From Rickettsia typhi (lineage in GTDB: Bacteria; Pseudomonadota; Alphaproteobacteria; Rickettsiales; UBA1997), in contig CAMBFC010000008.1 of NCBI GenBank assembly GCA_945865905.1, positions 1 through 56,157 on the forward strand: a DNA stretch of 56,157 nt. Reading direction: 5' to 3'. The notes under the pieces are model-generated. The model saw only the letters and a list, made by a program, of their open reading frames with translations. It was not told where the DNA came from and searched no databases. Both the position numbers and the translations under genes were made by a program. This document shows, in pieces, positions 26,277-36,187 of the stretch (position 1 is the stretch's first letter; each line of letters opens with the position of its first letter).

Positions 26277-26876
26277 TTATTTTTTATTATTTTCTGGAAT
26301 AGCATATTGAGTGCCTTCCCATGGCATTTCAAAATCAAATTCACGAAATTCTTGCATCATTTTTACTGGCTCATAAATCACTGATTTTGATATTTCGTCA
26401 TAACGAACTTCTTTATATCCCGTTAATGGAAAATCTTTGCGCAGCGGATGACCTTCAAAGCCATAATCGGTAAGGATGCGACGCAGGTCAGGATGATTCG
26501 CAAATTTAATGCCATACATATCAAAAGCCTCTCTTTCAAACCAATTAGCAGTGCTAAAAACCGCTGAGGCTGTAGGCACTTGTTCACCATCATTTAAAGC
26601 AACTTTAACCGTGATTCTGTTATTTAATTTTAAGCTGAGTAAATTGTAAATAACTTCAAACCTTGGCGCTCTAATGCCTAGAAGATCTGCACCAAAAACA
26701 TCAAGCAACATTTTGAATGATAATTTTTCATCATCACGAAGAAATGTTAAAAACTCGACAAGTTTTTCTGCGGCAACATAAATGATAAGATGATCGTGCT
26801 TGATTGGGCTCGAGGCCTTTGCATCAGCAAAATTTTCTGTAATATATTGCGATTGTTTTTCTAAATCTTGAAACAT
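26277..26876 (-). CDS. nuoC: NuoC, NADH dehydrogenase subunit C (30 kDa)
   Basis: NuoC is part of the peripheral arm of respiratory complex I. The signature ERE(A)FDMYGIKFANHPDLRR is present (EREAFDMYGIKF and HPDLRRILTDYGFEGHPLRK), ending in KDFPLTGYKEVRYDE. The 199 residues fit the separate NuoC type rather than the NuoCD fusion. It follows nuoB after an 18-base gap. Confidence 0.95.
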   Translation of the reverse strand: MFQDLEKQSQYITENFADAKASSPIKHDHLIIYVAAEKLVEFLTFLRDDEKLSFKMLLDVFGADLLGIRAPRFEVIYNLLSLKLNNRITVKVALNDGEQVPTASAVFSTANWFEREAFDMYGIKFANHPDLRRILTDYGFEGHPLRKDFPLTGYKEVRYDEISKSVIYEPVKMMQEFREFDFEMPWEGTQYAIPENNKK

Positions 26877-26894
26877 TTTCTAAAAAATTTAATT

Positions 26895-27419
26895 TTATCT
26901 TCTAAATAAACCGCCAGTTCTTCTGATTCTTTTTTGCAACATCAAAACTCCGTATAGCAACGCTTCTGCTGTTGGCGGACACCCGGGAACATAAATATCT
27001 ACCGGAACAATCCGATCGCAACCACGCACCACAGAATAAGAATAGTGGTAATAGCCGCCACCATTGGCGCAAGAGCCCATCGAAATAACATAACGCGGCT
27101 CTGCCATTTGATCATAAACCTTGCGCAAAGCAGGCGCCATCTTGTTGGTAAGGGTTCCTGCAACAATCATCACATCAGATTGGCGCGGTGATGGGCGAAA
27201 AATAACCCCGAAGCGATCAAGATCATAGCGGCTTGCCGCCACTTGCATCATCTCAACAGCGCAACAAGCAAGACCAAATGTCATTGGCCATAAAGAACCG
27301 GTGCGCGCCCAATTAACAAGGTTATCCAGCTTTGCCACTACAAAGCCACGATCGTTTATTTCATCAGTGACTTGGTTTAAAACCGCGTCTTGATTGAGCG
27401 GACTCAAAGAAACATGCAT
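26895..27419 (-). CDS. nuoB: NuoB, NADH dehydrogenase subunit B (Fe-S cluster N2)
   Basis: NuoB carries the terminal N2 4Fe-4S cluster that reduces quinone. Ligands are visible: the tandem Cys52-Cys53 in [11 protein letters not shown], Cys117 in [10 protein letters not shown] and Cys147 in [12 protein letters not shown]. The 174 residues match the family. It lies between nuoA and nuoC. Confidence 0.97.
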   Translation of the reverse strand: MHVSLSPLNQDAVLNQVTDEINDRGFVVAKLDNLVNWARTGSLWPMTFGLACCAVEMMQVAASRYDLDRFGVIFRPSPRQSDVMIVAGTLTNKMAPALRKVYDQMAEPRYVISMGSCANGGGYYHYSYSVVRGCDRIVPVDIYVPGCPPTAEALLYGVLMLQKRIRRTGGLFRR

Positions 27420-27443
27420 ATTATTCGATTAAAAAAATTAAAA

Positions 27444-27830
27444 TTATCTCCACTCAAGTGCGCCACGCTTCCATTCATAGATAAAACCAATGGTAAGCAA
27501 AGTAAGAAAAATCATCATCGACCAAAAACCTGCAGCGCCAATATGCCTTAGAGACACAGCCCACGGGAACAAAAATGCCACCTCTAAATCAAAAATAATA
27601 AATAGAATTGCCACCAAATAAAACTGCACATCAAACTCGTTGCGCACAGGTCCCTCGCCTTCAAAACCGCATTCATAAGGAGAGATTTTTTCAGAATCTG
27701 GACGCCTTTTAGCCACGATGAATGGCACGATAGTAATAGCAATTGAAAGGCCTAAAGCAATTATAACAAACAACAAAATTGGTAAATATTGTGCCGAAAC
27801 AAGCGCTGCCTGAGAAGATAGAAAGTGCAT
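27444..27830 (-). CDS. nuoA: NuoA, NADH dehydrogenase subunit A
   Basis: NuoA is a three-helix membrane subunit of complex I near the quinone site. The loop [17 protein letters not shown] with its conserved Cys and the helix [20 protein letters not shown] are family hallmarks. The 128 residues are usual. It opens the nuoABC run and diverges from dapA, with 68 bases between the starts. Confidence 0.95.
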   Translation of the reverse strand: MHFLSSQAALVSAQYLPILLFVIIALGLSIAITIVPFIVAKRRPDSEKISPYECGFEGEGPVRNEFDVQFYLVAILFIIFDLEVAFLFPWAVSLRHIGAAGFWSMMIFLTLLTIGFIYEWKRGALEWR

Positions 27831-27898
27831 TATTGATTAATAAATTAAAATTTTTATCATATATTAAATTAATTTTTAACCAATACAAAATCAAGAAC

Positions 27899-28771
27899 AT
27901 GTTTACAGGATTATTCACAGCGATCGTTACGCCCTTCAAAAATGGTGCAATTGATGAGGTTTCGCTTGAAAAATTAGTTGAGTTTCAAATCGCTGGCGGA
28001 GCAGATGGAATCGTGCCCTGCGGCACTACAGGAGAATCCCCTACTTTATCTCACGAAGAACATAACCGCGTTATTGAAATTTGCGTTAAAGTTGCCAAAA
28101 AACGCATTCAAGTCATTGCTGGCACGGGTTCTAACGCTACAGATGAAGCGGTTATGATGACCAATCACGCTAAAAAAGTTGGCGTTGATGGCTGCTTGGT
28201 TGTTGCTCCTTATTATAACAAGCCAAATCCAGAAGGTCTTTATCAACATTATAAAGCTATCAATAAATGTGGCCTTCCAATCATTATTTATAATGTTCCG
28301 GGGCGTTCTGTTGTTAATATTTCAGATGCAAATATAGCGCGCATGGCGGCTGATTTTGAAAATGTTGTTGGAATCAAAGATGCCACGGGAGACCTTCTGC
28401 GCGTTGCTACACTGCGCTTATTGATCAAAAAGCCTTTTTCTTATTTATCGGGCGAAGATGGTACGGCTGTAGGCTTTAACGCCATGGGTGGCAATGGTGT
28501 AATTTCCGTCAGCTCAAATATTGCACCAAGATTATGCAAAGATTTACAAGATGCTTGTGCTAAGGGTGATTATAAAAAAGCGCTGCAATTGCAAGATTTG
28601 CTCACTGATTTGCATGAGGCAATGTTTTGCGAGACTAATCCGATTCCTGTAAAATATGCCGCAAGCTTGATGGGATTGTGCTCTGCTGAAAATCGCTTGC
28701 CGTTGGTTGAGGCTAGCCAAGCTTCTAAAGACAGAATTAAGGCGGAAATGAAAAGGGTTGGATTGATTTAA
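27899..28771 (+). CDS. dapA: DapA, 4-hydroxy-tetrahydrodipicolinate synthase
   Basis: DapA condenses pyruvate and aspartate semialdehyde on the way to lysine and diaminopimelate for peptidoglycan. Schiff-base Lys160 is in VVGIKDATGD, the Tyr132 of the triad in IIYNVPGRS, and CGTTGESPTLS binds pyruvate's carboxylate. I chose ATG 27899 (290 residues). The frame is open upstream to 27779, but the added 40 residues have no counterpart and would run into nuoA. It converges with mnmA. Confidence 0.96.
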   Translation: MFTGLFTAIVTPFKNGAIDEVSLEKLVEFQIAGGADGIVPCGTTGESPTLSHEEHNRVIEICVKVAKKRIQVIAGTGSNATDEAVMMTNHAKKVGVDGCLVVAPYYNKPNPEGLYQHYKAINKCGLPIIIYNVPGRSVVNISDANIARMAADFENVVGIKDATGDLLRVATLRLLIKKPFSYLSGEDGTAVGFNAMGGNGVISVSSNIAPRLCKDLQDACAKGDYKKALQLQDLLTDLHEAMFCETNPIPVKYAASLMGLCSAENRLPLVEASQASKDRIKAEMKRVGLI

Positions 28772-28774
28772 TTT

Positions 28775-29929
28775 TTACTCAACTTCCTTCGTAATCCAAC
28801 CACCACCTAGCACGCGAGAATCTTGATAAATCACACAAGCCTGCCCCGGAGTAATCGCGCGGGTCATTGATTTCATCACCACTTCCGCTTCATTATTTGG
28901 CAAAATATAAATTGTAGCATTTTCTTCTTCATGATTTGAGCGCAGGCGCACCTTGGCTTTAAATGATACTGATTTTTCTGTCGCAAATTTTTCTACACTA
29001 GCTTGATCATTGGTATGATTTATTTGAGAAGCATCAATCAACCAATTAACATCACGCATAATAAATTTGCGATTTTGTAGATATTTTTCTTCTCCAACTA
29101 ATACCCTATTTTTTATAGGGTCAATTTTGACTACAAACAAGGGCTCTGGATAAGAAATACCCAATCCCCTTCTTTGCCCTAAAGTAAAATTTATAATCCC
29201 ATCATGCTTGCCGAGAACTTTTTCTGTTTCAACATGAACAAGCTCACCTTGCTTAAAGGCTGTAGGGCGCATGCGTTTTATCACTGAGGCATAATCACCA
29301 TTTGGCACAAAGCAAATATCTTGGCTATCTGGCTTGTTTGCTACTTCTAAGCCATAATTTTCGGCCATTTTGCGCGTTTCTTCTTTATGCATTCCGCCTA
29401 AGGGGAAGCGCAGAAAATCTAGCTGTTCTTGAGTTGTAGCGAAAAGAAAATAGCTCTGATCTTTATTTTCATCGATCGCTTTGTGCAGTTCTGACCCAAC
29501 TTCTCGACGCACATAATGACCCGTCGCCAGCACATCGGCCCCAAGGTCTCGCGCCACTTTCATCAAATCACGAAACTTCACCGATTGATTGCATTTTACA
29601 CACGGAATTGGCGTTTCGCCGCGCAAATAACTATCAGCAAAATCATCCATTACCGCCTCTTTAAATAGGCTTTGATAATTTAAAACATAATGCGGAAAAT
29701 TATGCTTATCGGCAACTTTTTTTGCATCCATGATATCAACACCAGCGCAGCACGCGTTCTTTTTTTTCAGCGCATCACCAAGATCATAAAGTTGTAAAGT
29801 AATACCCACAACATTATAGCCCTGCTCTTTTAAAAGACAGGCAACAACAGACGAATCAACGCCTCCCGACATTGCAACTACCACTTTTGTATCCGCTGCT
29901 TTTTTGTTAATCCCTAAAGAATTTAACAT
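28775..29929 (-). CDS. mnmA: MnmA, tRNA 2-thiouridylase
   Basis: MnmA inserts sulfur at U34 of tRNAs for Lys, Glu and Gln. The PP-loop SGGVDSSV is at 21-28. The catalytic Cys pair is Cys113 (PCVKCNQSVKF) and Cys206 (DSQDICFVPNG). GLGISYPEPLFVVKID and the C-terminal beta-barrel are present. The 384 residues include a short N-terminal extension (1-12). Three bases separate its stop from that of dapA. Confidence 0.95.
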   Translation of the reverse strand: MLNSLGINKKAADTKVVVAMSGGVDSSVVACLLKEQGYNVVGITLQLYDLGDALKKKNACCAGVDIMDAKKVADKHNFPHYVLNYQSLFKEAVMDDFADSYLRGETPIPCVKCNQSVKFRDLMKVARDLGADVLATGHYVRREVGSELHKAIDENKDQSYFLFATTQEQLDFLRFPLGGMHKEETRKMAENYGLEVANKPDSQDICFVPNGDYASVIKRMRPTAFKQGELVHVETEKVLGKHDGIINFTLGQRRGLGISYPEPLFVVKIDPIKNRVLVGEEKYLQNRKFIMRDVNWLIDASQINHTNDQASVEKFATEKSVSFKAKVRLRSNHEEENATIYILPNNEAEVVMKSMTRAITPGQACVIYQDSRVLGGGWITKEVE

Positions 29930-30017
29930 TACGAAAAAATAAAATTTCTATTGAAAAAGAATCATAGCTACGAAAGTATAATTACATGCTTACAACTAAT
30001 CAACATATCTATATTTT

Positions 30018-31322
30018 ATGGACAATAAAAATGCCGCTAATTCAGCAAAATTAACCCTGCCAAATGGCAAAGAAATCATGCTGCCAATCCACAAGGCATC
30101 AGTTGGGCAAGATGTAATAGACATTTCTGCGCTTTACAAAGAGAGCGGCATGTTCACTTATGATCCGGGGTTTTTATCTACCGCTTCATGTGAATCACAA
30201 ATCACTTTTATTGATGGCGATCAAGGTATTTTGCGGCATCGCGGCTATTCGATTGAAGATTTAGCGCAAAAAAGTGAGTATCTCGAGCTATGCTATCTGC
30301 TGATTCACAACGAATTGCCTTCACGCGAGCAATATGAAAAATTCAAGAAAAATGTTAAGGCCAACACTTTAGCGCATGAGCAATTGCATATTCTTTATCG
30401 CGGCTTTCCAAGACGCGCGCACCCAATGGCTATAATGGTTGGCGCCGTTGCATCGCTTTCGGCTTTTTATCACGAAACCATGCATATTAACACCGAAGAA
30501 GGCAAGCTGGATGTGGTTCACAAAATCATCGCCAAAATGCCAACGCTGGCTGCAATGGCTTATAAATACTCGATTGGTGAACCAATTGTTTATCCACAAG
30601 ACGATCTTGGTTTTGCTGAAAATTTTCTGCACATGCTGTTTGCAACGCCAAACAAAAAATACACCGTTAGCCCTACAATCGCTAAAGCGATGGAGAAAAT
30701 ATTTATTTTGCACGCTGATCATGAACAAAATGCCAGCACTTCAACCGTAAGGCTTGCCGGCTCTTCTGGAGCAAATCCTTTTGCTTGCATTGGCGCAGGA
30801 ATCGCCTCACTTTGGGGCCCCGCCCATGGTGGCGCCAATGAAGAAGTTATCGAAATGTTGCAGCAAATTGGCACAGTCGAACGCATCCCAGAATTTATCG
30901 CTCGCGCCAAAGATAAAAATAGCGGATTTCGTCTTATGGGTTTTGGTCACCGCGTTTACAAAAATTATGATCCACGCGCCGCAGTTCTTAAAACTTCTTG
31001 CGATGAAGTGTTAAAAGAGCTTGGCATCACAGATGATCCGCTGCTTCACATCGCAGTAGAGCTTGAAAGAATCGCTTTAAGTGATGAATATTTTATCCAA
31101 AGAAAACTCTTCCCTAATGTCGATTTTTATTCTGGAATCATTTATAAAGCCTTAGGAATTCCAGCAAGTTTATTTACTGTAATTTTTGCTGTTGCCAGAT
31201 CTGCGGGATGGATATCTCAATGGAAAGAAATGATCGAAGATAAAGCCTTTAAAATCGGACGCCCGCGCCAACTTTATACTGGGCATGTTACAAGAGAATA
31301 TGTTGATATTAGTAAGAGATAA
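30018..31322 (+). CDS. gltA: GltA, citrate synthase (type II)
   Basis: GltA begins the TCA cycle. The 434-residue length, the N-terminal [20 protein letters not shown] (family-typical, positions 53-72), the catalytic region [19 protein letters not shown] and [18 protein letters not shown] (His and Arg of the active site) and [15 protein letters not shown] with the catalytic Asp are all present. It is the hexameric Gram-negative type. A TATAAT lies at 29977-29982, but no well-spaced -35 is seen. virB4 starts 12 bases downstream. Confidence 0.97.
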   Translation: MDNKNAANSAKLTLPNGKEIMLPIHKASVGQDVIDISALYKESGMFTYDPGFLSTASCESQITFIDGDQGILRHRGYSIEDLAQKSEYLELCYLLIHNELPSREQYEKFKKNVKANTLAHEQLHILYRGFPRRAHPMAIMVGAVASLSAFYHETMHINTEEGKLDVVHKIIAKMPTLAAMAYKYSIGEPIVYPQDDLGFAENFLHMLFATPNKKYTVSPTIAKAMEKIFILHADHEQNASTSTVRLAGSSGANPFACIGAGIASLWGPAHGGANEEVIEMLQQIGTVERIPEFIARAKDKNSGFRLMGFGHRVYKNYDPRAAVLKTSCDEVLKELGITDDPLLHIAVELERIALSDEYFIQRKLFPNVDFYSGIIYKALGIPASLFTVIFAVARSAGWISQWKEMIEDKAFKIGRPRQLYTGHVTREYVDISKR

Positions 31323-31334
31323 TTTTTTAAAAAA

Positions 31335-33818
31335 ATGCTCATAGAATCAATTATAAAAAAGGTAATCACAAAGAGCTCAAAAAAACTCGTGGCAACAAAA
31401 CCAGATGAGGATTTTTTTCCTTATGTTTGTCACTATGATCCCAGCACAATTTTAACCAAAAATGGCGAACTTTTACAAATTATCCGCATTACTGGCTTTA
31501 GCGGAGAATCATCTTCTTCTGATCTAATTACCTTGCGCGATACTCTGCGCGATTCAATTGCCGAAAATATCAAAGAAAGCAAATTTGCTCTTTGGTTTCA
31601 CACAATTCGTCGCAAAAAAAATATTGTTCCAAAAGGTGAATATAGCGATTTTTTATCAGAAAGAATCCACCAAGATTGGGTTAAAAAAAATAAGTGGGAT
31701 GAGCAATATGTGAATGAACTTTACATCACAATAATCACCGAAGGATTTGATACTTCGATTCAAAATATGCACGCCTTCTCGCGCTCTTTTTCTCGCAAGG
31801 CAACCTTTGGTTTGCACACAAAATTTCTTGCAGAAAGTTTCAAATCTTTGAGTCGCGTTTCATTATCAATTCTTGCTGATATTGAAGATTATGGCGCTAA
31901 ATTACTTAATATTAGTGAATGGGATGGCGTTTTATATTCTGAGCCAATGCGTTTTTTTGGCAAAATTGCTAACCTCTATGAAGATAGATATCCACTAGCT
32001 GCAAACGATATTTCAAACGATCTTGCAACTCACAAAATTGCCTTCGGAAATCGTGAACTAGAAGTATCTGGACCAAATAATAAAAACTTCGCCGCGATGC
32101 TTTCAATCAAAGAATATCACGAAGTTTCTACCGATGCACTTGAGAGAATTTTGCAATTACCTTTTGAATTTATCATCTCGCAATCTTTTGATTTTTCTGT
32201 TAATAAAAAAGATATTGAGGAACAGCAATATCAAGATCAAATTTTGCGAATTAGTGGCGATAATGATTTTCGTAATCTAAGCGGAATCGGCGATTTTATT
32301 GCCAGTGATACTAATTCTGAAACTGATTATTGTCGCATTCAAAGCAGTGTTATGCTTATAAATAGCAGCAAAGAAGTGTTGGAAAAAGATATTTCTTCTC
32401 TTGTTGAAAAATTTAGCACCTTGGGCTTTATTTTGGTACGCGAAGATATTTTTTCTGAACATTGTTTTTGGTCGCAATTACCGGGAAATTTTGCATTTTT
32501 GCGTCGTCAAAAAATTATTAACACTGCGCGCATTGCTGGCTTTGCCGCATTGCATAATTTTCCAGCTGGATCAATTGATGGAAACCACTGGGGCCCAGCT
32601 ATTACAACACTCAAAACAGTTCTGAAAACTCCTTACTTTTTTAACTTTCACGATAAAGATTTGGGTCATTCTCTTGTTATTGGACCAAAAGATTCAGGCA
32701 AAACAACGGTAACTAATTTTCTTCTTACTGAAGCTCACAAATTAAATAATAAGATTTTTTATTTTGATTCTAATCAGTCGTCTAAAGTCTTTGTTGAAGG
32801 GCTTGCTGGCCAAAATCATATCTTAACTAAAGATATCAATAATCCGCAATTCTTGCAATTAAATCCATTTTCTTTGCCAAAAAATCAAGAAAATGAGGCT
32901 TTTCTTGTTTCTTGGATCAAAGAACTTGTGGTATTTTTAAAAGGAGAAGTTCCTGAAAATGAAGTGGCGTTAATTCCAGAAATTATCAAACAAGTTTGTG
33001 CCACAGCATCACCAAGCTTTCTTACTGCTTTTGATGCATTTGCCAATAAAACCCCAGCTCTTTACGAAAAATTAAAAATTTGGGGCGCCGGAAAATTAGG
33101 CTATATTTTTGGCTCACAAAATGAAATTGACTGGAAAAATCCCGTTCACTCTTTTGATTTAAGCGAGATCATAAATCAAAAACCGGTTCTAATTCCTGTA
33201 ATCAGTTATTTGATGCAAAGAATTGAGGCAAACCTTGATGAAAAGCCAGCTATTGTAGTTTTTGATGAAGCCTGGGATTTGCTTGATAACGCAATAATGG
33301 CCCCAAAATTAGAACAATTTTTGCAAAGATTGCGCAAAAAAAATTGTATCGTAATTTTTCTTACAACCAATAATGATGAAATTGACGACAGTGCTATTAC
33401 AAAAACTATTAAAGAAAATACCGCCGCACAGCTTTATTTGTCAAACCCCACACCACAAGAATATTATAAAACAATTTTTGATTTAAATGAAGAAGAGTTT
33501 GATATTCTAAAAATGATGGAAGAAAAAGATAGAAACTTTCTTCTCAAGCATCGTGGCGATTCAATAATCATCGACCTTGATCTTCGCAGCTTCGCCGAAA
33601 CTCTACAAATTTTATCTGCAGATTCCGTTACTATCGCAGCAATGGAAGAAATTATTTCTTCTTATAAAGCAAAAAATTCTGGATCTAACCCAACTGCAAA
33701 AGATTGGATTCCTCAATTAGTTGAAGTTGCAAAAGAAATAGAACAAGAGAAGCGCGCCGCGGCAATTCAAAAGATGCGCGAAGCGAAGGCTCAAGAGAGA
33801 AAAAACGAAGAAACATGA
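31335..33818 (+). CDS. virB4: VirB4-family type IV secretion ATPase
   Basis: VirB4 powers assembly of, and transport through, type IV secretion systems. The 827-residue product has the N-terminal VirB4 domain and a C-terminal ATPase with Walker A GPKDSGKT at 450-457 and Walker B VVFDEAWDLLDNA with Asp644-Glu645. LAPWALFW-type shadows aside, the frame is continuous and intact. Rickettsiales carry duplicated virB4 genes away from the other vir genes, and a solitary copy here fits that. It follows gltA by 12 bases and overlaps the next lipoprotein by four bases. No other vir gene is in the window. Confidence 0.9.
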   Translation: MLIESIIKKVITKSSKKLVATKPDEDFFPYVCHYDPSTILTKNGELLQIIRITGFSGESSSSDLITLRDTLRDSIAENIKESKFALWFHTIRRKKNIVPKGEYSDFLSERIHQDWVKKNKWDEQYVNELYITIITEGFDTSIQNMHAFSRSFSRKATFGLHTKFLAESFKSLSRVSLSILADIEDYGAKLLNISEWDGVLYSEPMRFFGKIANLYEDRYPLAANDISNDLATHKIAFGNRELEVSGPNNKNFAAMLSIKEYHEVSTDALERILQLPFEFIISQSFDFSVNKKDIEEQQYQDQILRISGDNDFRNLSGIGDFIASDTNSETDYCRIQSSVMLINSSKEVLEKDISSLVEKFSTLGFILVREDIFSEHCFWSQLPGNFAFLRRQKIINTARIAGFAALHNFPAGSIDGNHWGPAITTLKTVLKTPYFFNFHDKDLGHSLVIGPKDSGKTTVTNFLLTEAHKLNNKIFYFDSNQSSKVFVEGLAGQNHILTKDINNPQFLQLNPFSLPKNQENEAFLVSWIKELVVFLKGEVPENEVALIPEIIKQVCATASPSFLTAFDAFANKTPALYEKLKIWGAGKLGYIFGSQNEIDWKNPVHSFDLSEIINQKPVLIPVISYLMQRIEANLDEKPAIVVFDEAWDLLDNAIMAPKLEQFLQRLRKKNCIVIFLTTNNDEIDDSAITKTIKENTAAQLYLSNPTPQEYYKTIFDLNEEEFDILKMMEEKDRNFLLKHRGDSIIIDLDLRSFAETLQILSADSVTIAAMEEIISSYKAKNSGSNPTAKDWIPQLVEVAKEIEQEKRAAAIQKMREAKAQERKNEET

Positions 33819-35005
33819 TCCTTTCATTAAATTTTGTAAAAAAAACCTTTTTCATTTTTATAATTTTTACTCTTTTTGTTGCGTGCAGTTCTCAATTTTT
33901 TATCAATTCTAGCAATAGCGAAATTCAAAAAATTGAAAGAGAAGATCATCAATTTTGTGTTTCTCTTGGTTTAGATTTTGGTGAAGATGCATTAAAAACT
34001 GAGATTTATTGGCGCTGCAAACTCGCCTTAGCAAAAAGCAAAATAAAAGCAGATGCTCTTACTCCAGAAGAGATCAGACTCAATATTACAATTAAAAAAC
34101 TGATCACCAATATCACGAAAGATTATAATAATTCTTATGAAAAATGGGGCGATAGCAGAAACAGTTTATTTGATAACAATGATCACCAAACTTGCATAAC
34201 TCAGGGCCACAACATTGATTCTCTTGAGCAAGTCGCCGTTGAAGATTATTTTATTTGCCGCAAAAGATTGCTTAATGATCAACAAATAATTCCACCTTAT
34301 CATAAAACAGAATATTTTAAACGCCCGCAAGACAGCTATACCATTGGCTTTGCTATAAATAAAAAAACTGATCGAGATATTGCAAACTTTGAAGCAGTAA
34401 AAGCAAAATATCCAAAATGTGCCAAACTTGATTTTAGAGGAGAGGATTTTAAAATTTGCAAAAATGATTATGATCAACAACGGCAATGTTTTAAAAAAAT
34501 TAATAACTTAAAATTTAAACGCGAGTTGCAAGAAAAAACAGCTTGTCAAAAAAAAGCCTATGTGAGATTTCCTGATTCGATGCTAAAAAAAGATGATAAA
34601 AAAATGGAAGAAATTGCCAGCGCCAACAGAAGAGCTGATCTTAGCAATAGCAGCAATTTTTTTAGTATTGGACTCAACGAAGAACAAATTGTTAAATTTA
34701 AAGGAGCGGACACCACAACGGCAACAAAAGATGCTCCAGAAAAAGAGGCTTTTCCTAAAAAAGATGTTGATAAAAAAATTGCTGATACAAAAAATGTTCT
34801 CGAAAAAGACGATGAGCAAAAAATTGCAGAAAATATCATCGAAGATTTTGATAGCAAAAATCACTTATATGATAAAATTGATCTCACAAAATTGCGCCAA
34901 AGATTTATTTTTTCTTGCCAAAAAGCCCTTGATCCAAGCCTTATAGAACATGGCATCAAGCTGCAAAAAAACTGCGACTCAATCGTAGAAAAATGGGAGG
35001 AATAA
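33815..35005 (+). CDS. Cys-repeat lipoprotein coupled to virB4
   Basis: This 396-residue product has a signal peptide with lipobox FVAC (Cys24). After it, a loose repeat recurs: DHQFC (44-48) with a partner Cys68, DHQTC (123-127) with Cys148, and further Cys pairs at 202/215 and 225/244; another pair occurs near the C-terminus (FSCQKAL and LQKNCDSI). A Lys/Asp-rich linker spans about 300-350. I do not recognise a family. The ATG overlaps the virB4 stop (ATGA), so the two are translationally coupled, which hints at a role at the secretion machine's outer side. The periplasmic Cys pairs may form disulfides. Confidence 0.7.
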   Translation: MILSLNFVKKTFFIFIIFTLFVACSSQFFINSSNSEIQKIEREDHQFCVSLGLDFGEDALKTEIYWRCKLALAKSKIKADALTPEEIRLNITIKKLITNITKDYNNSYEKWGDSRNSLFDNNDHQTCITQGHNIDSLEQVAVEDYFICRKRLLNDQQIIPPYHKTEYFKRPQDSYTIGFAINKKTDRDIANFEAVKAKYPKCAKLDFRGEDFKICKNDYDQQRQCFKKINNLKFKRELQEKTACQKKAYVRFPDSMLKKDDKKMEEIASANRRADLSNSSNFFSIGLNEEQIVKFKGADTTTATKDAPEKEAFPKKDVDKKIADTKNVLEKDDEQKIAENIIEDFDSKNHLYDKIDLTKLRQRFIFSCQKALDPSLIEHGIKLQKNCDSIVEKWEE

Positions 35006-36178
35006 ATGAGCATAAATAATCTCGCCAGTTTTGCTGTAATAGAAGAAAAATCCCGCGGTCGCCTTTATCAAGAAAATTACGATGATGCAAAATATCGCTC
35101 AATTTTTGGCCGTGATCGCGATCGCATTATAAATTCTTCGGCCTTTAGAAGGCTGCAATATAAAACGCAGGTTTTTACTAATGATCAGGGCGATCACTAT
35201 CGCACTCGCCTCACCCATTCACTTGAAGTAGCACAAACTGCGCGCTGGATTGCTGGCGGACTTGATGTTAATAAAGATTTGGCCGAAATTGTTTCGCTAG
35301 CTCACGATTTAGGTCACCCTCCTTTTGGCCATGCCGGAGAAGACGCGCTAAACGAGCAAATGCGAAATATTGATGCCGATATTGGGTTTTCACACAATTT
35401 GCACACGCTAAAAATTATCACTAAAATTGAAACGCGCTTCATCGAATTTGAAGGATTAAATTTATCATGGGAAGTTTTGGAAGGCGTGGTTAAACATAAC
35501 GGACCAATTGCCAAAAAATCACTTAATGAAAATGTATTTTTCTATCTCAAAGAATATAATCAAAAACATGATTTAGATTTATTTCGCTTTCCTTCGCTAG
35601 AAGCTCAAATATCAGGCATCGCCGATGATATAACTTATAATAATCATGATATTGAAGATGGTTTAAGAGCCAATTTATTCAAAATTGAAGAGCTATTAGA
35701 TTTGCCTTTAATTGGAAAAATTTATCGCGAAATATTAACGCAATATCCACAAATTCGCCGCGAAACTTTAGCAGGAGAAGCCAAGAAGCGCATTACTCTA
35801 GCAATGGTTGTTGATGTAATTCATAACACGCAAAAAAACATCGCTCAAGAAAAAATTATTAGCGAAGAAGATATTCGTAATTGCAATAAATCTTTAGTAA
35901 ATTTTTCTGAAGAAATGGAAATAGCTCATCAAAAGCTAAAAAAATTTTTGATGAAAAATATGTATCGTCATAACAAGGTCAACCTAATGACTCAGCGCGC
36001 CTACATGGTTATTGATAGCCTGTTCAACGATTATTTTAACAACCCAGATCACCTGCCTGATAATTATCACGCCCTAAGCAAGAAAATTTCTAGCAAAAAA
36101 GAACTGGCCGAGCTAGTATCAGACTATATCGCTGGCATGACTGACCGCTTTGCAATAAAAGAGCAGCAGAAATTATAA
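35006..36178 (+). CDS. dgt: dGTPase-like HD-domain triphosphohydrolase
   Basis: The family hydrolyses dGTP (and in type 2 members other dNTPs) to nucleoside and triphosphate. HD-domain metal ligands are visible: His in RTRLTHSLEVAQTAR, His100-Asp101 in LAHDLGHPPFGHAGED and a later Asp in ISGIADDITYNNHDIEDG. The 390 residues match the shorter alphaproteobacterial Dgt. Its ATG directly follows the stop of the lipoprotein gene with no spacing, suggesting coupling. Confidence 0.92.
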   Translation: MSINNLASFAVIEEKSRGRLYQENYDDAKYRSIFGRDRDRIINSSAFRRLQYKTQVFTNDQGDHYRTRLTHSLEVAQTARWIAGGLDVNKDLAEIVSLAHDLGHPPFGHAGEDALNEQMRNIDADIGFSHNLHTLKIITKIETRFIEFEGLNLSWEVLEGVVKHNGPIAKKSLNENVFFYLKEYNQKHDLDLFRFPSLEAQISGIADDITYNNHDIEDGLRANLFKIEELLDLPLIGKIYREILTQYPQIRRETLAGEAKKRITLAMVVDVIHNTQKNIAQEKIISEEDIRNCNKSLVNFSEEMEIAHQKLKKFLMKNMYRHNKVNLMTQRAYMVIDSLFNDYFNNPDHLPDNYHALSKKISSKKELAELVSDYIAGMTDRFAIKEQQKL

Positions 36179-36187
36179 AAATATTGA

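Noticed and set aside
29951..29982. TTGAAA and TATAAT before gltA as a promoter
   Set aside because: The spacer is 20 bases, too long for a normal sigma70 promoter, so I list only the -10-like hexamer in the gltA entry.
30369..30728. Antisense frame inside gltA
   Set aside because: It overlaps the conserved core of citrate synthase on the opposite strand and has no recognisable motif.
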